NCBI GenBank assembly: GCA_002688965.1
Contig: NZEE01000089.1
Coordinates: forward strand, 1 to 7,363
Reading direction: 5' to 3'
DNA from: an archaeon
Lineage (GTDB): Archaea > Aenigmatarchaeota > Aenigmatarchaeia > GW2011-AR5 > GCA-2688965
Length of the DNA stretch: 7,363 bases
Below are positions 1 through 4,166 of this stretch, one piece after another. Below the pieces are notes generated by a model. That model was given only the letters and a program-made list of their open reading frames with translations. It was not told the DNA's origin and did not search any database. The position numbers and the translations under genes are program-made. How positions within the stretch are numbered: position 1 is the stretch's first letter; the number at the start of each line of letters is the position of its first letter.

Positions 1-222
1 GAGAACGGTGGATCAGCGACTATCAACTACGAAAGTGGTGCGATAACCATGAGGGGTTGTCCACCGAATGCGAATTTTGTTGTGTCGTGTAATTATGGTT
101 CTGCATTAGGAGGTGGCTATCACAGTGATGCTGGTTATGGATTTAATCAAATACATTCAATCGCTGCAAGAAGCGTAAATCAAAAGGCAGATGCACAGGT
201 TACAATAACAGCCAAATACTAA
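1..222 (+). CDS. C-terminus of probable phage tail fibre/tip protein (5' truncated)
   Basis: Frame 1 is open from the left edge to TAA at 220-222, giving the last 73 residues of a longer protein. The segment is rich in Gly, Ser, Asn and aromatic residues (for example ALGGGYHSDAGYGFN) and ends in a beta-like strand, VTITAKY. There are no charged helices or enzyme motifs. This composition and the position just before a membrane/lysis-type gene pair fit the distal end of a receptor-binding or tail-tip protein. I do not recognise a specific family. The stop overlaps the next start by one base (TAATG), so this gene and the next are probably translationally coupled. A secreted or virion-associated beta-sheet protein of another kind is an alternative. 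Confidence 0.6.
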   Translation, partial: ENGGSATINYESGAITMRGCPPNANFVVSCNYGSALGGGYHSDAGYGFNQIHSIAARSVNQKADAQVTITAKY

Positions 223-506
223 TGAGTGAAAACAAAATACTAAAGAAACTTGAGGATGCGGAAGGCAAACGCCATGAATCTGCAATCCAATCTGAAAGAC
301 GTTTCACGCAACTATTTGAACGATTCGATGGTATGAATAGTAAAATAGAGGACATACAAAAAGAAGTAAAAATGACAAATTCAAGGGTGACAAATCTCGA
401 AAAATGGCAAACATCACTCAAAACTAAAATAGCAACTTTGAGTGCTATTGTATCGGTCATAGCGAGTGGTACAGTAGTATTCTTCAAAAAAATAATAGGA
501 GATTAA
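222..506 (+). CDS. XhlA-like membrane protein with N-terminal coiled coil
   Basis: 94 residues. Residues 1-68 are highly charged and helical with coiled-coil character (KKLEDAEGKRHESA, NSKIEDIQKEVKMTNSRVTNLEKW). Residues 70-88 form one hydrophobic segment (IATLSAIVSVIASGTVVFF) followed by a KK pair and a short tail. A soluble coiled coil before a single C-terminal membrane span is the layout of the haemolysin XhlA family, which in phages and defective prophages lies beside holin and endolysin genes and helps permeabilise the membrane. There is no clear Shine-Dalgarno sequence, and the start is fused to the previous stop as TAATG, so coupled translation is likely. The next gene is a second small membrane protein 2 nt downstream. 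A spanin-like or tail-associated role cannot be excluded. Confidence 0.7.
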   Translation: MSENKILKKLEDAEGKRHESAIQSERRFTQLFERFDGMNSKIEDIQKEVKMTNSRVTNLEKWQTSLKTKIATLSAIVSVIASGTVVFFKKIIGD

Positions 507-508
507 AA

Positions 509-736
509 ATGAAATTCTTTTCAAATATAACAGGATTATTTGTTGGTCAAGATTCAAAGAAAAGGCAGATAGGGATCATTGGTGCACTTTCTACATCTGG
601 TGCATTTTATATGGGATTCATAGATGCTAAACTTTACGAGTGGCTGATGTCTGCTTGGATATTTTGGGTGGGTGCAGCTTTCTCATCTCGACTTACGAAA
701 CTATCTGATATAACAAAAAGCCTAAAGAAGAAATAA
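509..736 (+). CDS. Small two-span membrane protein, probable holin
   Basis: 75 residues with two likely membrane segments: about 21-38 (IGIIGALSTSGAFYMGFI) and about 43-60 (LYEWLMSAWIFWVGAAFS). A basic tail ends in LKKK. Size, two spans, a charged cytoplasmic-type tail and position directly after the XhlA-like gene fit a class II-like holin, which would form lesions in the host inner membrane at lysis. The start is supported by AGGAGA at 497-502, just before the ATG. No endolysin gene is visible in the window; it may lie upstream of the left edge. I recognise no specific holin family, so this rests on topology and context. Confidence 0.6.
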   Translation: MKFFSNITGLFVGQDSKKRQIGIIGALSTSGAFYMGFIDAKLYEWLMSAWIFWVGAAFSSRLTKLSDITKSLKKK

Positions 737-740
737 TCTT

Positions 741-750
741 TGTGCGCACA
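741..750. repeat. Perfect 10-bp palindrome
   Basis: TGTGCGCACA is identical to its own reverse complement and lies 4 nt after the stop of the holin-like gene. It stands out as GC-rich and perfectly symmetric in a low-GC spacer, which would suit a dimeric protein-binding site. A function is not shown, and a single 10-bp palindrome can occur by chance. Confidence 0.4.
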
Positions 751-797
751 GGAGGGCGGTTTTTTTTATCTTATCTCTCGTTTTTCTTCCGTCCTCC
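751..797 (+). repeat. Imperfect inverted repeat with a U/pyrimidine-rich loop
   Basis: GGAGGGCGG (751-759) can pair with CCGTCCTCC (789-797) over nine positions, with one G-U wobble. The 29-nt loop is almost all pyrimidine, starts with eight T and contains few purines. It lies between the holin-like gene and the phosphoesterase. It is not a standard intrinsic terminator: the T tract is in the loop, and what follows the 3' arm is AAACTTTTAAAGG. It could be a Rho-related, antitermination or RNA-processing element, or a diverged terminator region. Confidence 0.4.
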
Positions 798-805
798 AAA
801 CTTTT

Positions 806-819
806 AAAGGAGTAAAATA
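806..819 (+). promoter_or_regulatory. Strong RBS facing an ATA codon
   Basis: AAAGGAG at 806-812 is one of the clearest Shine-Dalgarno sequences in the window, yet no ATG, GTG or TTG follows at normal spacing. The in-frame codon at proper distance is ATA (817-819), four bases after the site. The first standard start in frame, TTG at 838, is 25 bases away and has no ribosome binding site of its own. See the phosphoesterase entry and the matching finding. Confidence 0.5.
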
Positions 820-837
820 GTAGTAAAAAAAACACGA

Positions 838-1773
838 TTGATTGATGTTCTAACTTATCTTCATTCTCATACAGAAGATGAGACCTGTGAACATTATAAT
901 ATCAATCACGAAACAATAGCCAGATACAGACGAGAAGCAAAATCTAAGGGTATCACCATAGATATAGAACAATCTGCTGTTATACAGCGTATTATGGCGC
1001 AATACAGCGATTCTGAACTAAAGGCAATAGCACGAGGTGGGCGTGTAATGGCTGGGATGGACAGCGTACCGATTGTTGATTTCTCAGGTGATCGGATTAG
1101 AATAGGTGCCATCAGCGATACTCATGTTGGTTCAAAATTCACAAACCCTGATTATCTATATCAAGCATTCGAGCAATTCGAGAAAGATGGGGTTGATTTT
1201 GTAACTCATGCTGGCGATGTAACAGAAGGAATGAGCCATCGAGCAGGTCATGTTTTGGAGTGTTCAGAAATAGGATTCCACGCACAGCGCAAGAAAGCGA
1301 TTGAGATGTTTGGGCAATGTCCGTTTCCAATGTATATGATCAGCGGTAATCACGATGGGTGGTTTTGGAAAACGAATGGCGCAAATGTCGTTGTAGATAT
1401 TTGTGAGGCTATTGGTGCGACCTATCTCGGACATGACGAAGGCAATATAAGTTTAAATGGCAAAGCGACGTTAAAATTATGGCATGGATTAGACGGTAAT
1501 TCTTACGCTTTGTCTTACAGATTACAGAAAATTATCGAAGCATTGACAGGCGGTGAAAAACCACATGCACTATTCGCAGGTCATTGTCATAAATGCGTGT
1601 ATATATTTGAAAGGCACGTACACACTTACTCAATGGGATCAATTCAATCTCAATCAGTTTGGGCAAGAGGAAAGCGCATTGCTTTCCATACAGGTTTCTG
1701 GGTTATAGATTTTGTTGTGAATGATTCAGGCATAGCAAAATCCACAGGAACTTGGCATCCGTTCTACGCTTAA
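838..1773 (+). CDS. HTH-linked calcineurin-like metallophosphoesterase
   Basis: From TTG 838 the protein has 311 residues. The N-terminus (about 3-36) looks like a helix-turn-helix: CEHYNINHETIARYRREAKSKG. The rest carries the ordered motifs of the calcineurin-like phosphoesterase fold: DTH at 94-96, GD at 126-127, GNHD at 170-173, WHG at 215-217 and GHCH at 248-251. Together these supply the Asp, His and Asn ligands of a two-metal centre, so it should be an active metal-dependent phosphatase, phosphodiesterase or nuclease; the substrate is unknown. The start is uncertain. The reading frame is open upstream to at least 814, and the good RBS at 806-812 points to ATA 817, which would add seven residues (start, then VVKKTR, with TTG 838 read as Leu). 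Such phosphoesterases are known in phages, often without assigned function. The HTH part could bind DNA. Confidence 0.85.
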   Translation: MIDVLTYLHSHTEDETCEHYNINHETIARYRREAKSKGITIDIEQSAVIQRIMAQYSDSELKAIARGGRVMAGMDSVPIVDFSGDRIRIGAISDTHVGSKFTNPDYLYQAFEQFEKDGVDFVTHAGDVTEGMSHRAGHVLECSEIGFHAQRKKAIEMFGQCPFPMYMISGNHDGWFWKTNGANVVVDICEAIGATYLGHDEGNISLNGKATLKLWHGLDGNSYALSYRLQKIIEALTGGEKPHALFAGHCHKCVYIFERHVHTYSMGSIQSQSVWARGKRIAFHTGFWVIDFVVNDSGIAKSTGTWHPFYA

Positions 1774-1805
1774 AACCCTTTAAATATAAATAATGTAAAA
1801 AAGGC

Positions 1806-1835
1806 TTGACTTATATCGATAAGTCATTTTATATT
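1806..1835 (+). promoter_or_regulatory. Sigma70-like promoter of the early operon
   Basis: TTGACT (1806-1811) matches five of six bases of the -35 consensus. TATATT (1830-1835) matches five of six of the -10 consensus. The spacing is 18 bp, and initiation is expected near 1841-1843. It lies in the largest A/T-rich non-coding stretch of the window, directly before the early gene block, which continues without a comparable promoter to the right edge. An inverted repeat overlaps the -35 and spacer (separate entry). Confidence 0.7.
1807..1826. promoter_or_regulatory. Inverted repeat overlapping the -35: candidate operator or weak terminator
   Basis: TGACTTAT (1807-1814) and ATAAGTCA (1819-1826) are perfect 8-bp inverted arms around ATCG. 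The repeat covers the -35 element and the first part of the spacer, an ideal place for a dimeric repressor to block polymerase. The small HTH protein encoded at 2407-2598 is a candidate ligand (inference). On RNA read through from the phosphoesterase gene the same repeat would be a hairpin followed by TTTTATATT, so it could also end that upstream transcript. The stem has only two G/C pairs per arm, so it would be a weak terminator. Confidence 0.5.
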
Positions 1836-1841
1836 ATAGTA

Positions 1842-1859
1842 GTTAGCGAAAACGCTAAC
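1842..1859 (+). promoter_or_regulatory. Perfect hairpin at the predicted 5' end of the early mRNA
   Basis: GTTAGCG (1842-1848) and CGCTAAC (1853-1859) are perfect 7-bp arms around a loop AAAA. The 5' arm begins where transcription from the 1806 promoter is expected to start (about 6-7 nt after the -10), so the transcript would open directly with this stem-loop. A 5'-terminal hairpin is known to protect some bacterial mRNAs from RNase E-type decay. As DNA it is also an operator-like dyad just downstream of the promoter. No T tract follows, so it is not a terminator. Confidence 0.5.
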
Positions 1860-1888
1860 GACAACAAAAGATGAAAGGAACACAAAAG

Positions 1889-2071
1889 ATGAAATCCGAA
1901 ACGAACCAGAAGTTATCCAAAATTGTATTAACAGGGCATTTCCATTCCACCGATGATATAATCTCGGAAGAAGATACTACGGAGATAATTATAGATAAAA
2001 ATGACTTCTTGAAAGCCGAGAATGAAAAGTTGAAAGCCGAGAACAAAAAGTTGAAAGCCGAAATAGCATAG
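1889..2071 (+). CDS. Early protein 1: acidic small protein with C-terminal leucine-zipper repeat
   Basis: 60 residues from ATG 1889, chosen because AAGGA (1875-1879) sits 9 nt upstream. The in-frame ATG at 1871, which would add six residues, lacks a clear RBS. The middle is acidic (STDDIISEEDTTEIII). The tail from about residue 41 is LKAENEK-LKAENKK-LKAEIA, with Leu every seventh residue and Asn at the other core position, as in parallel dimeric leucine zippers. The tail is encoded by tandem 21-bp units closely related to those ending the gene at 2135. It is the first gene after the early promoter. Its TAG stop lies inside the 5' strand of the tRNA-like element. No known family recognised. 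Confidence 0.65.
   Translation: MKSETNQKLSKIVLTGHFHSTDDIISEEDTTEIIIDKNDFLKAENEKLKAENKKLKAEIA
2009..2068 (+). repeat. Tandem 21-bp repeat (zipper coding), copy set 1
   Basis: Three consecutive units begin TTGAAAGCCGA at 2009, 2030 and 2051; the last is shortened by the stop codon. Each full unit encodes one heptad, LKAENEK or LKAENKK. Near-identity at the DNA level, including synonymous positions, suggests recent slippage expansion or gene conversion with set 2 at 2348-2401. Confidence 0.8.
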
Positions 2072-2110
2072 AATGGTCCATTGGGGTGGGTTCGATTCCC
2101 ACCCTATGCA
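2066..2110 (+). ncRNA. tRNA-like element: acceptor stem plus T-arm, no D or anticodon arm
   Basis: GCATAG (2066-2071) pairs perfectly with CTATGC (2104-2109). Between them is a canonical tRNA T-arm: GTGGG (2086-2090), loop TTCGATT (2091-2097), CCCAC (2098-2102). G2085-C2103 adds a further pair, so the acceptor (6 bp) and T-stem (6 bp) stack to 12 bp, the same total as a normal tRNA (7+5). A2110 is in the discriminator position; no CCA is encoded. Only 13 nt (2072-2084) replace the D-arm, anticodon arm and variable loop, and AATG/CATT within them could form a small stem. It cannot decode. Options are an RNase P or RNase Z processing site in the early mRNA, a stand-alone tRNA mimic, or a deleted tRNA relic. 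It overlaps the stop codon of the preceding gene. Confidence 0.5.
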
Positions 2111-2134
2111 CAGATAAAGAAAAAGGAGAGATAA

Positions 2135-2410
2135 ATGTTTATGAATGACTCGGAAAGAATCCAACACCATTTAGATAAAATCAAGAAGTTAAGAATCGAA
2201 AGAAGGATGCTATTGTTGAAAATCAAAGAACTGAGAGATTTACTCAAAATCTTCGAAATTCGTCGAAAAGCAAATGCGAAAAGTGGCTTGCTTTATATGC
2301 AAGAGCGTGATGCCTTAAAAAATGCGTACAAAGTCGAAAATGAAGCGTTGAAAACCGAGAATGAAAAGTTGAAAACCGAGAATGAAAAGTTAAAAAAGGA
2401 GAGAAAATGA
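2135..2410 (+). CDS. Early protein 2: basic coiled-coil protein with matching leucine-zipper tail
   Basis: 91 residues, almost entirely predicted helix and very rich in Lys, Glu, Arg and Leu. Residues 8-45 form one basic helical stretch (HLDKIKKLRIERRMLLLKIKELRD). From about 67 the tail reads VENEA-LKTENEK-LKTENEK-LKKERK, with Leu every seven residues and Asn at the alternate core position. The zipper is nearly the same as that of early protein 1, so the two may pair with each other (inference). The start has GGAG at 2125-2128, 6 nt upstream; a second ATG two codons in is possible. The stop overlaps the HTH gene as ATGA. No family recognised; a nucleic-acid-binding or structural adaptor role would suit its charge. 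Confidence 0.65.
   Translation: MFMNDSERIQHHLDKIKKLRIERRMLLLKIKELRDLLKIFEIRRKANAKSGLLYMQERDALKNAYKVENEALKTENEKLKTENEKLKKERK
2348..2401 (+). repeat. Tandem 21-bp repeat (zipper coding), copy set 2
   Basis: Two identical 21-bp units start with TTGAAAACCGAG at 2348 and 2369, followed by a partial unit from 2390 that runs into AAAAAAGGAG, the ribosome binding site of the HTH gene. The units differ from set 1 mainly by A for G in the third codon (LKT instead of LKA). The repeats therefore encode heptads and at their end also supply the next RBS. Confidence 0.8.
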
Positions 2411-2598
2411 ATAATCTGGGAAGTATAATCAAAGAAAAAGGACTGCGTAAGAATTGGGTGGCTAATAGGATGAATGTTTCTTCTTCCTTAGTTACCAAAT
2501 GGATCAAAGGAGATCGTCGCATTACGCCACCTTATCGTGAGAAATTGGCACGTTTGTTGGGTGTGCCTGCTGATATAATATGGAGTGATGATGTTTAG
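2407..2598 (+). CDS. Cro/XRE-like helix-turn-helix DNA-binding protein
   Basis: 63 residues, a single-domain HTH of the Cro/C1 type. Helix 2 is about residues 14-22 (RKNWVANRM), the turn is NVS and the recognition helix about 25-34 (SSSLVTKWIKG), followed by the usual RRITPP loop and the last helix, EKLARLLGV. This small size with no effector domain is typical of phage Cro-like regulators. It is translated from ATGA overlapping the stop of the coiled-coil gene, with AAGGAG from the repeat tail as RBS. It is the only obvious dedicated regulator in the early operon, so it is the prime candidate to bind the inverted repeats at 1807-1826 or 1842-1859 (inference). No partner repressor on the opposite strand is present. 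Confidence 0.8.
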   Translation: MNNLGSIIKEKGLRKNWVANRMNVSSSLVTKWIKGDRRITPPYREKLARLLGVPADIIWSDDV

Positions 2599-2785
2599 GG
2601 TTGTCATAACCAGAACTGATGATCAAGATGATACGGTATTCATGTCCGAATCACGCAATGATGCTATCGCATATTTCAACACTTTATTGCAGTTGATGCG
2701 GAAGCGGAAAATGAAATGGAAAGCGGTTTCGCTTTATGATAATAGCAAGCGTATCCAAATAGGAGAAGGAGAGATAAATGGATAA
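2591..2785 (+). CDS. Hypothetical early protein, 64 aa
   Basis: Three in-frame starts sit together: GTG 2585, ATG 2588 and ATG 2591. ATG 2591 has the best spacing from GGAG at 2582-2585, giving 64 residues and an 8-nt overlap with the HTH gene. It begins with a strand-like MFRVVITRT, followed by an acidic turn (DDQDD), a helix (SRNDAIAYFNTLLQLMRKRK) and another strand (KWKAVSLYDN), so it is probably a small alpha/beta protein. The 3' end overlaps the next start by 8 nt. No known family recognised; position suggests an early accessory function. Confidence 0.6.
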   Translation: MFRVVITRTDDQDDTVFMSESRNDAIAYFNTLLQLMRKRKMKWKAVSLYDNSKRIQIGEGEING

Positions 2786-3017
2786 GCACACAACGATTGA
2801 TTGGTTTCGATTTAATCAATCAATAGAAGTAACCAATGGCGATAAAAAATTCACCATTGAAAATGTTAATGTGGCTGAAGCACTCGGATTAGCAGATGAT
2901 TTGATTTGTTCGGTTAGAGTGGCTTTAGATAAACAAGTAGAAAAAGAAAAAGGGATAGATTGGTTGGCTGAAGCAAATTCTCTGACCATTATAAAAAAAG
3001 AAAAGGAGATAATATGA
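2778..3017 (+). CDS. Hypothetical early protein, 79 aa
   Basis: 79 residues with a strong RBS (GGAG 2768-2771, 6 nt before the ATG). The gene overlaps its predecessor by 8 nt and the annealing protein by 4 nt (ATGA at 3014-3017), so all three are probably co-translated. The sequence is acidic with a central helix (NVAEALGLADDLICSVRVALDKQVEKEKG) and no Cys pairs, signal peptide or membrane span. I recognise no family. Tight coupling to the recombination gene suggests, but does not show, a role in the same process. Confidence 0.6.
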   Translation: MDKHTTIDWFRFNQSIEVTNGDKKFTIENVNVAEALGLADDLICSVRVALDKQVEKEKGIDWLAEANSLTIIKKEKEII

Positions 3018-3568
3018 GTGTATTTATTCATGGTAAAGAATACGTTACAGTTGATGAGAGGGTTCAAGAGTTTCACGAAACTCATCCAAATGGAAAAATC
3101 GAAACGAATTTAATCACTTCCGTAGATGGTAAATTCATTGTAAAGGCATTTGTAACACCAAATGTAGAAGTATCTGAACGGGTTTTTACAGGCTTGGCGT
3201 ACGAGGAAGTCGGTTCTTCGCAGATCAACCAGACGAGTGCTTTGGAGAACTGCGAAACGTCAGCAGTTGGTAGAGCGTTAGGTTTTCTTGGAATAGGCTT
3301 AATTGGCTCGATAGCGACAGGTGATGAAGTTGCTAATGCGATACACCAACAAGAGAATAAAGTTCCTTATTCAGACGATTCTGACATTATCTGGTTTGGG
3401 AAGCACAAATCGGAGCGGTGGGCAGACATGGATGATGGTTACTTAAATTGGGTTTCAAAAAATATGACAGGAAAACCCAAACGATTAGCAGATGATGAAC
3501 TTGGGAAAAGAAATCCAGACGATACGAAAGCCAGCGATGATGAGGTGCAAGATGAAATACCATTCTGA
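3014..3568 (+). CDS. ERF/Rad52-like single-strand annealing protein with SSB-like acidic tip
   Basis: 184 residues in three parts. Residues 5-111 (GKEYVTVDERVQEFHETHP, then SALENCETSAVGRALGFLGIG and GDEVANAI) match my memory of a widespread phage family with the ERF-type ETSAVGRAL signature, expected to anneal complementary single strands in recombination. Residues 125-150 (IIWFGKHKSERWADMDDGYLNWV) resemble the small FGKHKG domain at the C-terminus of ExoX-like exonucleases (DUF3820-type). The last 16 residues are acidic and end DEIPF, close to the DDDIPF tip by which bacterial SSB recruits partners. RBS GGAG is at 3005-3008, with a 4-nt ATGA overlap with the previous gene. RusA is encoded downstream. 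An ssDNA-binding rather than annealing role is an alternative. Confidence 0.7.
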   Translation: MSVFIHGKEYVTVDERVQEFHETHPNGKIETNLITSVDGKFIVKAFVTPNVEVSERVFTGLAYEEVGSSQINQTSALENCETSAVGRALGFLGIGLIGSIATGDEVANAIHQQENKVPYSDDSDIIWFGKHKSERWADMDDGYLNWVSKNMTGKPKRLADDELGKRNPDDTKASDDEVQDEIPF

Positions 3569-3803
3569 GCGGATAGATGTTAACACACCTGAAGAACAGG
3601 CAACAGCGGAACGGTTAGATAGAGAATCCTGTAATTCGCAAATGTCTGATCAGCAACTCGATGGCTATAATCATTGGGATGATTCTCAGGGTAGTATGCA
3701 CATCGGAACAGAGGGCGAGTGTGGATGTGGTAAGCCACGCTATTTGCTCTATAAATACAAGAAACCTAATTTGAATTGTAATTGTGACGGAAAGGAGGAT
3801 TAA
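3552..3803 (+). CDS. Small Cys-rich protein with CXC...CXC motif
   Basis: The frame is open further upstream, but the best start is ATG 3552 with AGGTG just before it. This gives 83 residues and a 17-nt overlap with the annealing protein; earlier starts would lie well inside that gene. The N-terminal half is acidic and polar (TPEEQATAERLDRES, QQLDGYNHWDDS). The C-terminal half has CGC, then 16 residues, then CNC, a spacing that could bind a single zinc ion. The stop overlaps the next start as TAATG. No family recognised; a small zinc-binding adaptor is the most that can be inferred. Confidence 0.6.
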   Translation: MKYHSERIDVNTPEEQATAERLDRESCNSQMSDQQLDGYNHWDDSQGSMHIGTEGECGCGKPRYLLYKYKKPNLNCNCDGKED

Positions 3804-4123
3804 TGTACGGAGAAAAAGCACAGTTGATTGAATTATTGCGTGAACATTTCTCGGTGAACACGATGCCGATGATTAGCGCGAGAATTGAACGGATGTATAA
3901 TTGCAAAGGAGTTGATGTTCGGCAAGCAGTTCACAGCCTACGGATGGAAGGAATGCCAATCTGTTCTGGAACAAAGGGGTATTGGTTGGCTCAAACAAGC
4001 GCAGAGGTTCAAAACACCATTGAACATCTTGAAGAACGTGAATGCGGGATCAGGGTTGTTCGCAAGGCATTAGAAAAATCCCAAACTCGGTGGTTTAGTC
4101 ACGAACAGCCTACGCTATTTTGA
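3803..4123 (+). CDS. Winged-helix protein with C-terminal clamp-binding-like motif
   Basis: 106 residues with a very strong RBS (AAAGGAGG 3791-3798) and a TAATG overlap with the upstream gene. Residues 5-64 look like a winged helix: a first helix (EKAQLIELLREHF), a recognition-type helix (DVRQAVHSLRMEG) and a beta-wing (PICSGTKGYWLA). Residues 65-93 form a charged helix. The protein ends QPTLF, which resembles the QLxLF pentapeptide used to dock on the bacterial sliding clamp and sits at the extreme C-terminus, where such motifs are usual. Placed just before the replication initiator, it may be a replication accessory factor. A simple transcription regulator is the alternative. Confidence 0.65.
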   Translation: MYGEKAQLIELLREHFSVNTMPMISARIERMYNCKGVDVRQAVHSLRMEGMPICSGTKGYWLAQTSAEVQNTIEHLEERECGIRVVRKALEKSQTRWFSHEQPTLF

Positions 4124-4166
4124 CTTTGTTTACATTTGTGAAATTGTTTAAATTAGGCAATAAAAG

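Noticed and set aside
486..509. Programmed -1 frameshift on seven A that would fuse the XhlA-like and holin-like proteins
   Set aside because: The frames are compatible and no stop intervenes, but in the reading frame the heptamer is C AAA AAA rather than A AAA AAG-type, there is no clear downstream stem, and the holin-like gene has its own good RBS.
751..767. Intrinsic terminator ending in the T8 run
   Set aside because: No upstream arm complementary to GGAGGGCGG exists before the T run; its complement lies after the T run instead.
2066..2112. Phage attachment site (attP) matching the 3' end of a host tRNA gene
   Set aside because: The T-arm would fit, but tRNA attP cores normally extend through the anticodon arm. 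Here the 5' side instead restores a closed acceptor stem after only 13 nt. No integrase gene or arm-type repeats are visible.
2816..3085. Minus-strand open frames opposite the early genes, such as this one
   Set aside because: They lie opposite well-supported + strand genes with RBS and start/stop coupling, have no RBS of their own, and give low-complexity translations typical of antisense shadows.
3885..4073. Second + strand frame inside the winged-helix gene
   Set aside because: Fully contained in a gene with a strong RBS and plausible fold; no RBS and no recognisable features of its own.
4120..4154. Promoter before the replication initiator (TTGACT over the stop codon, TTTAAA downstream)
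   Set aside because: At 17-18 bp spacing there is no acceptable -10, and the TTTAAA box is 21 bp away. The two TTGTTTA direct repeats here (4126-4132, 4144-4150) are too short in A/T-rich DNA to interpret.
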